Shown here: piece by piece, positions 1 through 7,705 of the stretch
How the letters are laid out: the number at the start of each line of letters is the position of its first letter
Position numbering within the stretch: position 1 is the first letter of the stretch
NCBI GenBank assembly: GCA_025454925.1
Contig: JALONM010000007.1
Location: 1 to 64,000 of the forward strand
Length of the DNA: 64,000 nt
Source: Cytophagaceae bacterium
GTDB lineage: Bacteria; Bacteroidota; Bacteroidia; Cytophagales; Cytophagaceae
Reading direction: 5' to 3'
Notes under the pieces: model-generated
What the model saw: the letters and a program-made list of their open reading frames with translations, nothing else
What the model was told of the DNA's origin: nothing
Database searches by the model: none
Made by a program: the position numbers and the translations under genes

Positions 1-243
1 CTTTTGTACTTCAATGATAACCAAACATTGATTCCCCTGGGCAGTTTGCACCAAGGCTTTAAAATCCATTTTCAAAATTCCCGAAAAAGAATCCGAAAGA
101 CCCTCGGTAACGATTTCATTATGCAAGAGCTCACAATGCAAAATATTCATTCGTAAGAGTTCTCCTAAAAAGGTCCTGGCGCATTCTGGATCCTCCACCA
201 AATATTTGAAAGAGGCATCGTACATGGGATTTACAATTTCCAT
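1..243 (-). CDS. PD-(D/E)XK nuclease family transposase-like protein (3' part outside window)
   Basis: On the minus strand an ATG at 243 opens a frame of 81 codons that runs off the window edge, so only the N-terminus is visible. Residues 5-23 (NPMYDASFKYLVEDPECAR) match the typical start of the Bacteroidota PDDEXK_2 family, often annotated as PD-(D/E)XK nuclease family transposase. D60 in KMDF and E78-x-Q80-K81 in IIEVQK fit the D...ExQK catalytic pattern. Members are related to Rpn recombination-promoting nucleases and are usually abundant and mobile. A degenerate copy of repeat A lies about 190 bp upstream. Family recall is from the motif pattern; the C-terminus could not be checked. Confidence 0.7.
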   Translation of the reverse strand, partial: MEIVNPMYDASFKYLVEDPECARTFLGELLRMNILHCELLHNEIVTEGLSDSFSGILKMDFKALVQTAQGNQCLVIIEVQK

Positions 244-430
244 AGAAGATGATTATAGCTTCTACAGGAAGACTCGATAAATGAAAATAGTTTCAACCCG
301 GAATCTAAAAAGTTGCTGACTGATGATTTTCAAGCTAACTTCCACCGTGGACAGTGTCTGCTATATGGACAGCGGTATAAATTTTTAACAACTCAGATAT
401 AAAGAGGTAAATGAGGAGTTAAACGGCTTT

Positions 431-575
431 TCTTCATAGAAATTTTTATATGGAAAAACATCCACTAAAAACAAGGGACTCAGAAGAAATCGAACCAAAA
501 AATTCTTACCCATGCCATAGTTTTCTACGCATCGATTACTGGCTTGGATCTAGGATTCAAGATCTTTCTCAATAG
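431..575 (-). repeat. Repeat A, degenerate copy (A6)
   Basis: The gap 244-654 contains no gene. From about 431 to 575 it aligns, with many mismatches, to the better-preserved copy at 29961-30155. Shared blocks appear in the same order: a GAAATT block, CACTAAAA..CAAGGG, CAGAAG, AATTCTT, GTTTTCTA, CGATTAC.GGC, GATC and CTTTCTC. It is the most decayed of the copies. The remaining bases up to bshA show nothing recognisable. Confidence 0.5.
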
Positions 576-654
576 CACAATCATTCCTATGTGGAAAGGT
601 TGGCTGAACTTTTTTGGTGATTTTTTGTTCACCCAATTATAGAAATAAAGACGC

Positions 655-1788
655 ATGAAAATTGGTATTGTATGTTATCCGACCTATGGCGGCAGTGGTG
701 TAGTAGCCACCGAACTTGGTAAATCGCTGGCGGATTTAGGTCACGAGGTTCATTTCATTACCTATTCCCAACCACAGCGTCTCAATTTTTTGAGCGACAA
801 GTTATTTTACCACGAAGTTGGCATACGTTCCTATCCATTGTTTGAATTTGCGCCCTACGAATTAGCCTTATCAAGTAAAATGGTGGATGTAGTCAAGCAT
901 GAAAAGCTCGATCTTTTGCATGTGCATTATGCCATACCGCATGCTTCTTCAGCGTTTATGGCTAGGGAAATATTAAAGTCGCAAGGCATTCACATTCCTT
1001 TTATTACCACCTTGCATGGCACCGATATTACCTTGGTAGGCAAAGACCCCAGTTATGAACCGGTGGTTACCTTCTCCATCAATCAATCGGATGGCGTTAC
1101 CTCGGTTTCTCAGGATTTGAAGGATGAAACCTTACGTCATTTCAGCATTCATCGCGACATTCGTGTAATCCCAAATTTTATTGATGTAAGCCGCTTCAAA
1201 AAACAGAAAAAAGATCATTTTAAAACTGCCATTTGTCCGAACGGAGAAAAATTATTGGTGCATATCTCCAACTTCCGAAAAGTAAAACGGGTGGACGATG
1301 TGATCCATATGTTTGTAAAACTGAATAAACAAATACCCTGCAAACTGTTGCTGGTTGGCGATGGACCGGAACGCGACAGCATGGAACAGCTCTGCCGCTC
1401 CTATGGCGTGTGCCAGGACATTCGTTTCCTGGGGAAATTAGATGCTGTAGAGGAAGTGTTGTCAGTGGCGGATTTGTTTATTATGCCTTCAGAAAAAGAA
1501 AGTTTTGGATTGGCAGCACTGGAGGCAATGGCATGTGAAGTACCCTTGATATCGACCAATGCAGGCGGCCTGCCAGAACTGAATATTCAAGGCAAAACCG
1601 GGTTTCTGTCTGAAGTAGGGGATGTAGATGACATGGTGAAAAATGCTTTTTATATTTTACAACCGCAGAACCTACCCTATTTTAAAATGAATGCGCTTGC
1701 CAGAGCACTAGAATTTGACAGCAGTCGTGTTATTCCTAAATATGTAGAATATTATGAAGAATGTTTGAAAATGGCTACCAGCCTTTGA
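655..1788 (+). CDS. bshA: N-acetyl-alpha-D-glucosaminyl L-malate synthase BshA
   Basis: This is a GT4-family glycosyltransferase that joins GlcNAc from UDP-GlcNAc to L-malate, the first step of bacillithiol synthesis in the cytoplasm. The 377-residue length is normal. The N-terminus MKIGIVCYPTYGGSGVVATE is the BshA signature with the glycine-rich donor loop. A GT-B E-x7-E motif is visible at E282-E290 (KESFGLAALE), followed by AGGLPE. The ATG follows an A-rich stretch without a strong ribosome site, as is normal for Bacteroidota. bshB and bshC are not in the window. It converges with the RsbW-like gene, 20 bp apart. Confidence 0.95.
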   Translation: MKIGIVCYPTYGGSGVVATELGKSLADLGHEVHFITYSQPQRLNFLSDKLFYHEVGIRSYPLFEFAPYELALSSKMVDVVKHEKLDLLHVHYAIPHASSAFMAREILKSQGIHIPFITTLHGTDITLVGKDPSYEPVVTFSINQSDGVTSVSQDLKDETLRHFSIHRDIRVIPNFIDVSRFKKQKKDHFKTAICPNGEKLLVHISNFRKVKRVDDVIHMFVKLNKQIPCKLLLVGDGPERDSMEQLCRSYGVCQDIRFLGKLDAVEEVLSVADLFIMPSEKESFGLAALEAMACEVPLISTNAGGLPELNIQGKTGFLSEVGDVDDMVKNAFYILQPQNLPYFKMNALARALEFDSSRVIPKYVEYYEECLKMATSL

Positions 1789-1808
1789 GAAATACGAGCA
1801 GAAAATAA

Positions 1809-2237
1809 TTACGCTTGTTTACTGATGCGCTTGTATAGCTTAAAAGTGGTGGTTGGGTTTTCGTATTTAACTTCTATGGAATCCATGATCTTTTTTACCA
1901 ACATCAAACCAATTCCTCCTTTGCGCTTTTCCTGCACCAATTGTTCCAGGCTAGGATCCTTCCTTCCGGTCGGATCATAAAAAATACCTTGGTCGCTGAT
2001 GTTGAAGGAAACACCATCCGAAAAATCTTCAATCAATATTTCAATTTTTCTGGAGTTATCGTTTTGGTTGGAATGAATGATGCGGTTGGCGCAGATTTCA
2101 TCTACCGCCAACACCATCATATCAATATCGTGATCGGGCAAAGAAAGTTTAGAGAGGGTATGGTGCACAAACCTCCTTATTTCTTTTAGATTCTCGGTGC
2201 TACAGCCTATGTTAAGCTTTTCAATCATCCACCTCAT
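1809..2237 (-). CDS. RsbW/SpoIIAB-like anti-sigma regulatory factor (HATPase)
   Basis: This 142-residue GHKL ATPase of the serine-kinase anti-sigma type would bind a partner and phosphorylate the STAS protein encoded just upstream. Visible motifs are the N-box DEICAN (E47, N51), the G1-like SDQGIFYDP (81-89) and the G2 loop KGGIGLMLVKKIMD (106-119). The ATG at 2237 overlaps the STAS stop codon by four bases (ATGA), showing translational coupling. Residue M4 is an alternative start. No sigma factor gene is adjacent, so the target of the switch may be encoded elsewhere or may not be a sigma factor. Family assignment is firm; the regulated output is unknown. Confidence 0.85.
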   Translation of the reverse strand: MRWMIEKLNIGCSTENLKEIRRFVHHTLSKLSLPDHDIDMMVLAVDEICANRIIHSNQNDNSRKIEILIEDFSDGVSFNISDQGIFYDPTGRKDPSLEQLVQEKRKGGIGLMLVKKIMDSIEVKYENPTTTFKLYKRISKQA

Positions 2238-2572
2238 GCTAATAGCTGTTTTTTGGCCTCTTCTTTCTCTGAAACAATGGAGATAAGACTATCGAGACCT
2301 AAAACAGAAAAAACACCTTTTACTTTATCGCTCATTCGACACAATACCATACGAGTACCTTCGAGGTTAAAATCCTGCAAGTAAGACATAAACACCCCCA
2401 AGCCTGCGGAAGAGATGTAGTGCAACTGCTCGCAATCGACCAGAATGAGTTGTTCTTTGGCAGAAAGAGCGCCCTGGAGCGTTGTATCCAGCTGTATGCT
2501 GGAACTCGCGTCCAACTCGCCCTCGAGCCTGATCACGTAGATAGTTTCTTCTTTATCGGTAGAAATAGTCAT
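2234..2572 (-). CDS. STAS-domain anti-sigma factor antagonist (RsbV/SpoIIAA-like)
   Basis: The whole 112-residue protein is one STAS domain. The phosphorylation site region is HYISSAGLGVF (51-61), with S54/S55 in the position of the regulatory serine of SpoIIAA. In partner switching, the unphosphorylated form binds the RsbW-like kinase and releases the kinase's other partner. Phosphate would be added by the kinase downstream and removed by the SpoIIE-type phosphatase upstream. It lies 43 bp after the phosphatase gene and overlaps the kinase gene by four bases, so the three genes almost certainly form one operon. Confidence 0.88.
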   Translation of the reverse strand: MTISTDKEETIYVIRLEGELDASSSIQLDTTLQGALSAKEQLILVDCEQLHYISSAGLGVFMSYLQDFNLEGTRMVLCRMSDKVKGVFSVLGLDSLISIVSEKEEAKKQLLA

Positions 2573-2615
2573 ATCCGTTTATACACTTACGTTTTTGTCT
2601 GCAATAAGTTTTGAA

Positions 2616-4685
2616 TTATATGAATTTAACGATAATCAACGTGTAATCGTCGTTAATATCCCGTCTTCCATTGAACGAAAACAAGTCCTCGAGCACGGTA
2701 TCAGACAATTGTTTCGGGTTAAAGTGAATATTTTTACCCAGCACGGCGGTTAATCGCTTTATTCCATACTCTTCGCCCATTTCGTTGCTGGCTTCTATAA
2801 TACCATCAGTATATAAAATCATCATATCACCGGTTTCATAGCGCAGAGTCTCTTTTACCACATGCTTTTCATAATCATTGGTGCGAAGGATACCCAGGCC
2901 AAGCCCTTTAGCCTCTAATGGGATCAGCTTTTGTTGGCTGGCAGAGTAAAACAAAGCAGGCGGATGACCCGCGCGGGCATATTCAATTTGTTGTCTTTCT
3001 GTATCGATCAGGTATAGCGACAATGAAACAAAAGATCGTTTTTCGAGGCACGCTCCTACCGCACGGTTGGCTTGTGTCATGAACACATCGGCCCCCTGAC
3101 GCAATTGTATCAAGGACTGAAATATCCCCTTTATCTGGGCCATATTAAAAGCTGCCGTGGTGCCATGCCCCGAAACATCGCCGATGACAAGGGCCAGCTC
3201 TGTTTTATTGGCATACTCATATAAATCATAGTAATCTCCTCCTACATCATCTGCCGCTTTGGAAAATGCGTTGATTACTACATTCGGATTTACCGTCATG
3301 CCTTTGGGCAATAAACGGTTTTGAACCTCTTTAGCAATTTTTAATTCTTCTTTATAACGCTGGTTCTGCAAAGCATCAGAAATAAGAAGGTAATTTTTGA
3401 TGGCCATACTGGCCTGATTGGAAAAGTTTACCATCTGGTCAATGGTATTTTTGTCAAATCCATTTACCACATTTTTGATGACCACCAGTGAACCGTAATT
3501 TTCATTGGTGGTACCTAAAGGAAGAATAATAGCAGATTTGTACGGCAAGGTTAGTATGCGCTCTGAATGATTGTAACCCTTAAAGGTTTTAATCAGGTAC
3601 AAATCTTTGCTGGAGTAAATGTGATTTTTGCGAAATACTTTTTTGATTTCGAATACATCAATCTTGTCAATATTTTTATGTATAAAAGCTTTATAATTCC
3701 CCTTTTCATCTACAATTTCAAGCCAGGCTGCCCCTGCCGAGCCAGCGGCCATGCCCATTTGCAGAATTAAATCATAAATACTCTCTTCATTATTTCCTTC
3801 CTGAATAATGGTATTCAGTTTTTGTAATACAATCGCCTCTTCAATTTTCTTATCGTAAATGGAAGCTGTGGGCAAGTGAGTAACAATAACGAAAAGTGAA
3901 ATGAAGGCATAAAACGAAATAAATGCCAGCACTCCTACTACGAAAATGTTTTGCCATAAGCCCAATTGTATAGGACTTGTTTCTTCTGACTGCAGCCTGA
4001 GCTGTTGGGCAAAGGCCAGGGAAATAAGTAGAATTAATCCGGTGAATACAATCGCTCTCACTTTTTCTTTGTAAGAAAGTAAGGCCACCCATTTCACATT
4101 AAAACAAACCAATACCGACAGCACCAAAAACGGACTCGCATACAAATAAAATCTCAAGGAGCTTACATCAATGACCAGAAAGCTGCCTATGACACTAAAT
4201 AGTACAGCGTATTCAAATACATTCCACAGAATAAATGCGCGACTGGTTTTGTGATAGAGTATGAGCTTTTTCCAAACATAAAAAGTAGAAGCAATAAAAA
4301 TTCCCACCAGGGCCAGGATCAGGTGATGGAATATGGAATCGAGAATTACATTTTTGAACGTTTGGTTGGAAATTAAAAACTGCAAAAACAGCGACAGAAG
4401 CAAGGTGGTAATGCCTGTCATAAATACATTCCAGAGATATTCCGTTTGATTCGGCTGCCGGTGAGTACTTACCTCGATTTTAAAAAAGAGAAATAAGAAA
4501 ATGAGAAAAAGACATATCAGATTATTGGCAATAAAATCTGCATAGACTCCTTCAATACCAACGAGGTCGGTAAAAAAGGTGGTCAGATCAAATACTGTCA
4601 GGGACAGCCAGAAAAAGGCTGCCAGACTAAAATACAACAATTTATAGTTGCGAATATTCGCCATTACCGATATCAATTTCCCCAA
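2616..4685 (-). CDS. Membrane GAF-SpoIIE serine phosphatase (RsbU-like)
   Basis: This 689-residue protein has three parts. Residues about 10-275 hold roughly eight hydrophobic membrane segments. Residues about 285-430 look like a GAF sensory domain. Residues about 455-689 are a PP2C/SpoIIE phosphatase with metal-binding motifs DVGGDYYD (near 478), GDVSGHGTT (near 498), the AGHPPAL block and LYTDGIIEASN (near 624). It should dephosphorylate the STAS antagonist encoded next to it in response to a membrane or GAF-sensed signal. Transcription is away from purM. A candidate sRNA lies 156 bp upstream on the same strand, ending in a terminator, so it is probably a separate transcript. Confidence 0.87.
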   Translation of the reverse strand: MGKLISVMANIRNYKLLYFSLAAFFWLSLTVFDLTTFFTDLVGIEGVYADFIANNLICLFLIFLFLFFKIEVSTHRQPNQTEYLWNVFMTGITTLLLSLFLQFLISNQTFKNVILDSIFHHLILALVGIFIASTFYVWKKLILYHKTSRAFILWNVFEYAVLFSVIGSFLVIDVSSLRFYLYASPFLVLSVLVCFNVKWVALLSYKEKVRAIVFTGLILLISLAFAQQLRLQSEETSPIQLGLWQNIFVVGVLAFISFYAFISLFVIVTHLPTASIYDKKIEEAIVLQKLNTIIQEGNNEESIYDLILQMGMAAGSAGAAWLEIVDEKGNYKAFIHKNIDKIDVFEIKKVFRKNHIYSSKDLYLIKTFKGYNHSERILTLPYKSAIILPLGTTNENYGSLVVIKNVVNGFDKNTIDQMVNFSNQASMAIKNYLLISDALQNQRYKEELKIAKEVQNRLLPKGMTVNPNVVINAFSKAADDVGGDYYDLYEYANKTELALVIGDVSGHGTTAAFNMAQIKGIFQSLIQLRQGADVFMTQANRAVGACLEKRSFVSLSLYLIDTERQQIEYARAGHPPALFYSASQQKLIPLEAKGLGLGILRTNDYEKHVVKETLRYETGDMMILYTDGIIEASNEMGEEYGIKRLTAVLGKNIHFNPKQLSDTVLEDLFSFNGRRDINDDYTLIIVKFI

Positions 4686-4839
4686 AATCCCTGTCTTTTA
4701 TCCAAACCCCTCATTTTCTGGGATATGAAAAATAGTAAATAATGCGAGTTTACACAATAAATAGATTTTTTTGAAAAAAATATTACATCAAAATCCATTA
4801 TTTAGAGGCTTTACAGAAAATAAAAAATAAAAAAAGGAC

Positions 4840-4864
4840 AAAAAAAAAGCGCAGCAGGCTGCGC
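4840..4864 (-). terminator. Intrinsic terminator
   Basis: A perfect 7-bp GC-rich stem with a 2-nt loop (4849-4864) is followed on the minus strand by an uninterrupted T tract (A-run on the plus strand just left of the stem). It ends the candidate sRNA and leaves the RsbU-like gene about 155 bp further downstream. Confidence 0.65.
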
Positions 4865-4948
4865 AATTTCGCTTTCATAGTTTGGAGTCCTGGAATCAGG
4901 TTGTTTGGAAACCCGATTCTATGTATTAAGACTTTTTAAATTGAAATT
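4841..4948 (-). ncRNA. Candidate small RNA with own promoter motif and terminator
   Basis: This lies in the 446-bp gap between the phosphatase gene and purM. On the minus strand a TATTTTTG box (4955-4962) fits the Bacteroidota -7 consensus TAnnTTTG. About 7 bp later an RNA of roughly 108 nt could start. It contains a 7-bp stem AATCGGG/CCTGATT, an enclosing CATAG/CTATG stem, and a final GCGCAGC/GCTGCGC hairpin followed by nine T residues. No good -33 TTTG was found and no ORF is apparent. It could instead be a leader of the phosphatase gene, but the terminator argues against that. Confidence 0.45.
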
Positions 4949-5106
4949 GTAACCCAAAAATAGCGTTTTTTTTGAAACATTTTTAAAAAGTATTGATTAA
5001 CAGCATCTTATTTTATTAAAAAGATAATTTCCAAGGCTTTACACGCATCCAAATCTTGTACCCATAGCAAATGTTAGGAGGGCTTTTATATCCACTCAAA
5101 TGGATT

Positions 5107-5114
5107 TACCTTTG
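5107..5114 (+). promoter_or_regulatory. Candidate purM promoter (-7 box TACCTTTG)
   Basis: This is a perfect match to the Bacteroidota -7 consensus TAnnTTTG, 17 bp before the purM ATG, giving a very short leader. No clear TTG at -33 is visible, so the call rests on the -7 box and its position. Confidence 0.45.
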
Positions 5115-5131
5115 TCTCTTTATAATTACGT

Positions 5132-6295
5132 ATGAGCGATCGATATACCCAACGGGGCGTTTCTTCTTCTAAAGAGGATGTACATAAGGCAATCAGTAAA
5201 TTGGATAAGGGTTTATTCCCCAAGGCATTTTGCAAAATTGTTCCCGACCTGTTGAGTGGAAGCGAGGAACACTGCATTGTGATGCATGCGGATGGTGCAG
5301 GTACCAAATCTTCCCTGGCCTACTTGTACTGGAAGGAAACCGGTGATATGTCGGTTTGGAAAGGAATAGCACAGGATGCCATTGTGATGAACACCGACGA
5401 TTTGCTATGTGTTGGCGCGGTGAGCAATATTTTACTATCCTCGACCATAGGAAGAAATAAGCGTTTGATCCCTGGTGAGGTAATTAGTGCAATTATAGAA
5501 GGAACCGAAGAAGTGCTATCGATGCTGCGCAGCTACGGCATAGAGATATACAGTACCGGCGGCGAAACCGCCGACGTAGGCGACCTGGTGCGCACCATCA
5601 TTGTAGACAGCACGGTTACGGCCCGAATGAAACGTTCGGAGGTAATTAGCAATCATCGCATAGCCCCTGGGCAAGTGATTGTGGGACTTGCCTCTTTTGG
5701 AACCTCTACGTACGAGAGCAACTATAACGGAGGCATGGGCAGCAATGGCCTTACCTCGGCGCGGCACGATGTATTTGCCAACTGGCTGGCATCCAAATAT
5801 CCGGAAAGTTACGACCCTGGTGTTCCTGCGGAACTCATTTACAGCGGAACAAAGAATCTTCAGGACCCTGTTGATGGTGTCGCTGTTGATGCTGGCAAAT
5901 TGGTATTGGCTCCCACCCGCACCTATGCTCCTGTGATGAAAGCGATACTGGACGAATACCGCAGCCAGCTATATGGTGCTGTGCACTGCAGCGGAGGAGG
6001 ACAAACGAAGGTATTGCACTTCACCGACAAGGTACATATCATTAAAGATAATCTATTCGAAACGCCGCCTTTGTTCAAACTTATTCAGGAAGAAAGCAAG
6101 ACCTCCTGGCAAGAGATGTTTAAAGTTTTTAACATGGGCCATCGCATGGAATTGTATGTGGATGAAAAAATTGCCGATTCCCTGATTCAAATTTCAGAAT
6201 CGTTCGGCATTGCGGCGCAACGTATTGGCCGGGTCGAAGCCAGCGAACACAATCAGCTAAGCATACACCACCAGGGCCAGGTATTCCACTATTAG
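5132..6295 (+). CDS. purM: Phosphoribosylformylglycinamidine cyclo-ligase (AIR synthetase)
   Basis: PurM closes the imidazole ring: FGAM plus ATP gives AIR, step five of purine synthesis, in the cytosol. The 387-residue protein is of the longer type found in Bacteroidota. Visible are the N-terminal RYTQRGVS block, the ATP/metal region HADGAGTKSSLA, NTDDLLCVGA, the STGGETADVGD motif and a C-terminal AIRS_C half ending with CSGGGQTK and the FNMGHRME block. Only one purine gene is present here, so it is not in a pur operon. A HAD phosphatase follows after 13 bp and is probably co-transcribed. Confidence 0.93.
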   Translation: MSDRYTQRGVSSSKEDVHKAISKLDKGLFPKAFCKIVPDLLSGSEEHCIVMHADGAGTKSSLAYLYWKETGDMSVWKGIAQDAIVMNTDDLLCVGAVSNILLSSTIGRNKRLIPGEVISAIIEGTEEVLSMLRSYGIEIYSTGGETADVGDLVRTIIVDSTVTARMKRSEVISNHRIAPGQVIVGLASFGTSTYESNYNGGMGSNGLTSARHDVFANWLASKYPESYDPGVPAELIYSGTKNLQDPVDGVAVDAGKLVLAPTRTYAPVMKAILDEYRSQLYGAVHCSGGGQTKVLHFTDKVHIIKDNLFETPPLFKLIQEESKTSWQEMFKVFNMGHRMELYVDEKIADSLIQISESFGIAAQRIGRVEASEHNQLSIHHQGQVFHY

Positions 6296-6308
6296 TCATT
6301 TCCTCCAC

Positions 6309-6965
6309 ATGCAGTCACCTGTTAAAAAATACAAAGCGCTGCTGTTCGACATGGACGGAGTGCTGGTGAATAACAACGAGTATCATTACAAAGCCTTTGC
6401 TGCTTTTTGCGAACGATATTCGTTGCCCATGAATCCGGATATATACAATCATTCCATTACCGGGCGCACCAATGAAATGATCATGGAGTTTCTGTTTGGA
6501 CCAATACCCGCCAGCCAAATAGAAGCCTATGCTCAGGAGAAAGAAGCCATGTACCGGGAGTTATTCAGGCCTCACCTGAAGCCTGCCGAAGGATTGATTG
6601 CTTTTTTGCAATTGGCACAGTCCAAAGGCATACACGCGGCGGTGGCCAGCAACGGGCCCATGGAAAACATTGATTTTATATTGGATGAAACCGGCATACG
6701 CCCCTACTTTAAAGCCGTGGTAAATGCCCGCATGGTAGCCCAGGGCAAGCCAGCCCCCGATATTTACTTAAAAGCTGCCTCATTGCTATCGGCAGACCCC
6801 GCCGATTGTGTGATATTCGAAGACTCCCCCACCGGAATACTGGCCGGAAACCGGGCAGGCATTGACGTGGTAGGATTGTTGACTACGCACGAGGAACACG
6901 AACTTTCGGGAGTTCGTTTTACCTGTGAAGATTTTACGGATTCCCGGATAGCCAGCCTTGTTTAA
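6309..6965 (+). CDS. HAD-superfamily phosphatase, beta-phosphoglucomutase-like
   Basis: This 218-residue soluble HAD hydrolase has all four HAD motifs: FDMDGVLVNN (I, nucleophile D in DMDG), ASNG (II), the lysine of GKPAPDIYLKA (III) and FEDSPTGILAG (IV). The cap insert after motif I and the spacing fit the beta-phosphoglucomutase/phosphatase-like subfamily. Substrate cannot be read from sequence; sugar phosphates or a nucleotide-related phosphate are possible. It starts 13 bp after purM on the same strand. The region downstream is filled with repeat elements. Confidence 0.85.
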   Translation: MQSPVKKYKALLFDMDGVLVNNNEYHYKAFAAFCERYSLPMNPDIYNHSITGRTNEMIMEFLFGPIPASQIEAYAQEKEAMYRELFRPHLKPAEGLIAFLQLAQSKGIHAAVASNGPMENIDFILDETGIRPYFKAVVNARMVAQGKPAPDIYLKAASLLSADPADCVIFEDSPTGILAGNRAGIDVVGLLTTHEEHELSGVRFTCEDFTDSRIASLV

Positions 6966-6991
6966 GCCAGCCAGTCTGCCCAGAAAACGTC

Positions 6992-7060
6992 AAGGATCTG
7001 CGATCCATCCATGGCCGGTACTCCTGGCTCAAAAAATCATGGGCTTCCAAAAGAATTTTT
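6992..7060 (+). repeat. Repeat A, partial copy (A4)
   Basis: This segment aligns to the middle of repeat A: GATC..GATCCAT, GGCCGGTA, an AAAATCATGGGCTT block and AAAAGAATTT. Both ends seen in the full copies are missing. Confidence 0.6.
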
Positions 7061-7075
7061 AAGCGCAATAAGACA

Positions 7076-7224
7076 GTAGAAATTGTAACGAGAGCCGAAA
7101 GCTCTTTACCAGAGCAAGTTCCCGCAAGAATTTACGAGGAAGGAATACTAACCCGTATTTCGATGAGGAAATGCTAGGAAACACGCTCTGATAAAGAGCT
7201 TTCGACTCGTCGTAAATGTACTAC
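7076..7224. repeat. Long inverted repeat (about 40-bp arms)
   Basis: The left arm 7076-7115 and right arm 7184-7224 are imperfect reverse complements. The best part is CGAAAGCTCTTTA.CAGAGC against its complement. The 68-bp loop between them shows no ORF. The whole could form a long hairpin or be a small miniature element. It sits between repeat A4 and repeat B1. Confidence 0.65.
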
Positions 7225-7255
7225 GGTCTAATGGCGGTTTAAGGATCGAATTTTT

Positions 7256-7366
7256 GCGTGAGGGATAGCAGCGGGGCGCCGCAGGCGCCAAAGCGAATAG
7301 CCCGACCCGTAGTAGTGGCGCTCATAACGCCACGCCACGAAGGGGCTCGCCCAAAACAACGTCTTG
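7256..7366 (+). repeat. Repeat B, copy 1: two-hairpin GC-rich element
   Basis: The element starts GCGTGAGGGATAG and has a first hairpin (GGCGCC GCA GGCGCC). It then has the conserved block GCGAATAGCCCGACCC and a second hairpin (GTGGCG..CGCCAC), and ends near GGGGCTCGCCC. It matches copies at 29785 and 52171 in the conserved blocks but not in the hairpin sequences. Confidence 0.7.
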
Positions 7367-7397
7367 ATTTTGAGTAGGGAGTTTGAAAACTAATTTC

Positions 7398-7550
7398 CTA
7401 TAGAAGCGCTTCCATGAAGAAACCTACACGAACATCATGGGCCTGAGAAGGCTTGTATAGTCCGTTTTCAACGCTTTGCTGCACGTAATGAATGAAACCG
7501 GAAATGTAAATTTCTTTTATTTCTTCCGCCAAAGAATCGTAACTTAGGCC
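7398..7550 (-). pseudogene. Possible gene remnant
   Basis: The minus strand encodes a protein-like C-terminal segment of about 50 residues containing LSYDSLAEEIKEIYISGF and ending in GFFMEALL. Upstream, coding-like sequence appears to continue only in another frame across a run of five G. No family is recognised. It lies in the repeat-filled gap before ileS, so decay of a former gene is plausible; a chance ORF cannot be excluded. Confidence 0.25.
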
Positions 7551-7705
7551 CCCTGTTGACGAGGTATTTTTTGCCCTGGCGCAAATTCGCCAGGCCGGAA
7601 AATGCTGCAAGGCTTTGTTTAACTTGCCATTGTATTATTTTAAAGCGAGTTGGCAAGCCAGACTGCAAGAGCCCCGAGCAACAGTATGGTTTTATTTATC
7701 TTTTG

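Noticed and set aside
7556-7705. Upstream in-frame start extending IleRS by 50 residues
   Set aside because: The extension is cysteine-rich and unlike IleRS N-termini, while the ATG at 7706 fits the family.
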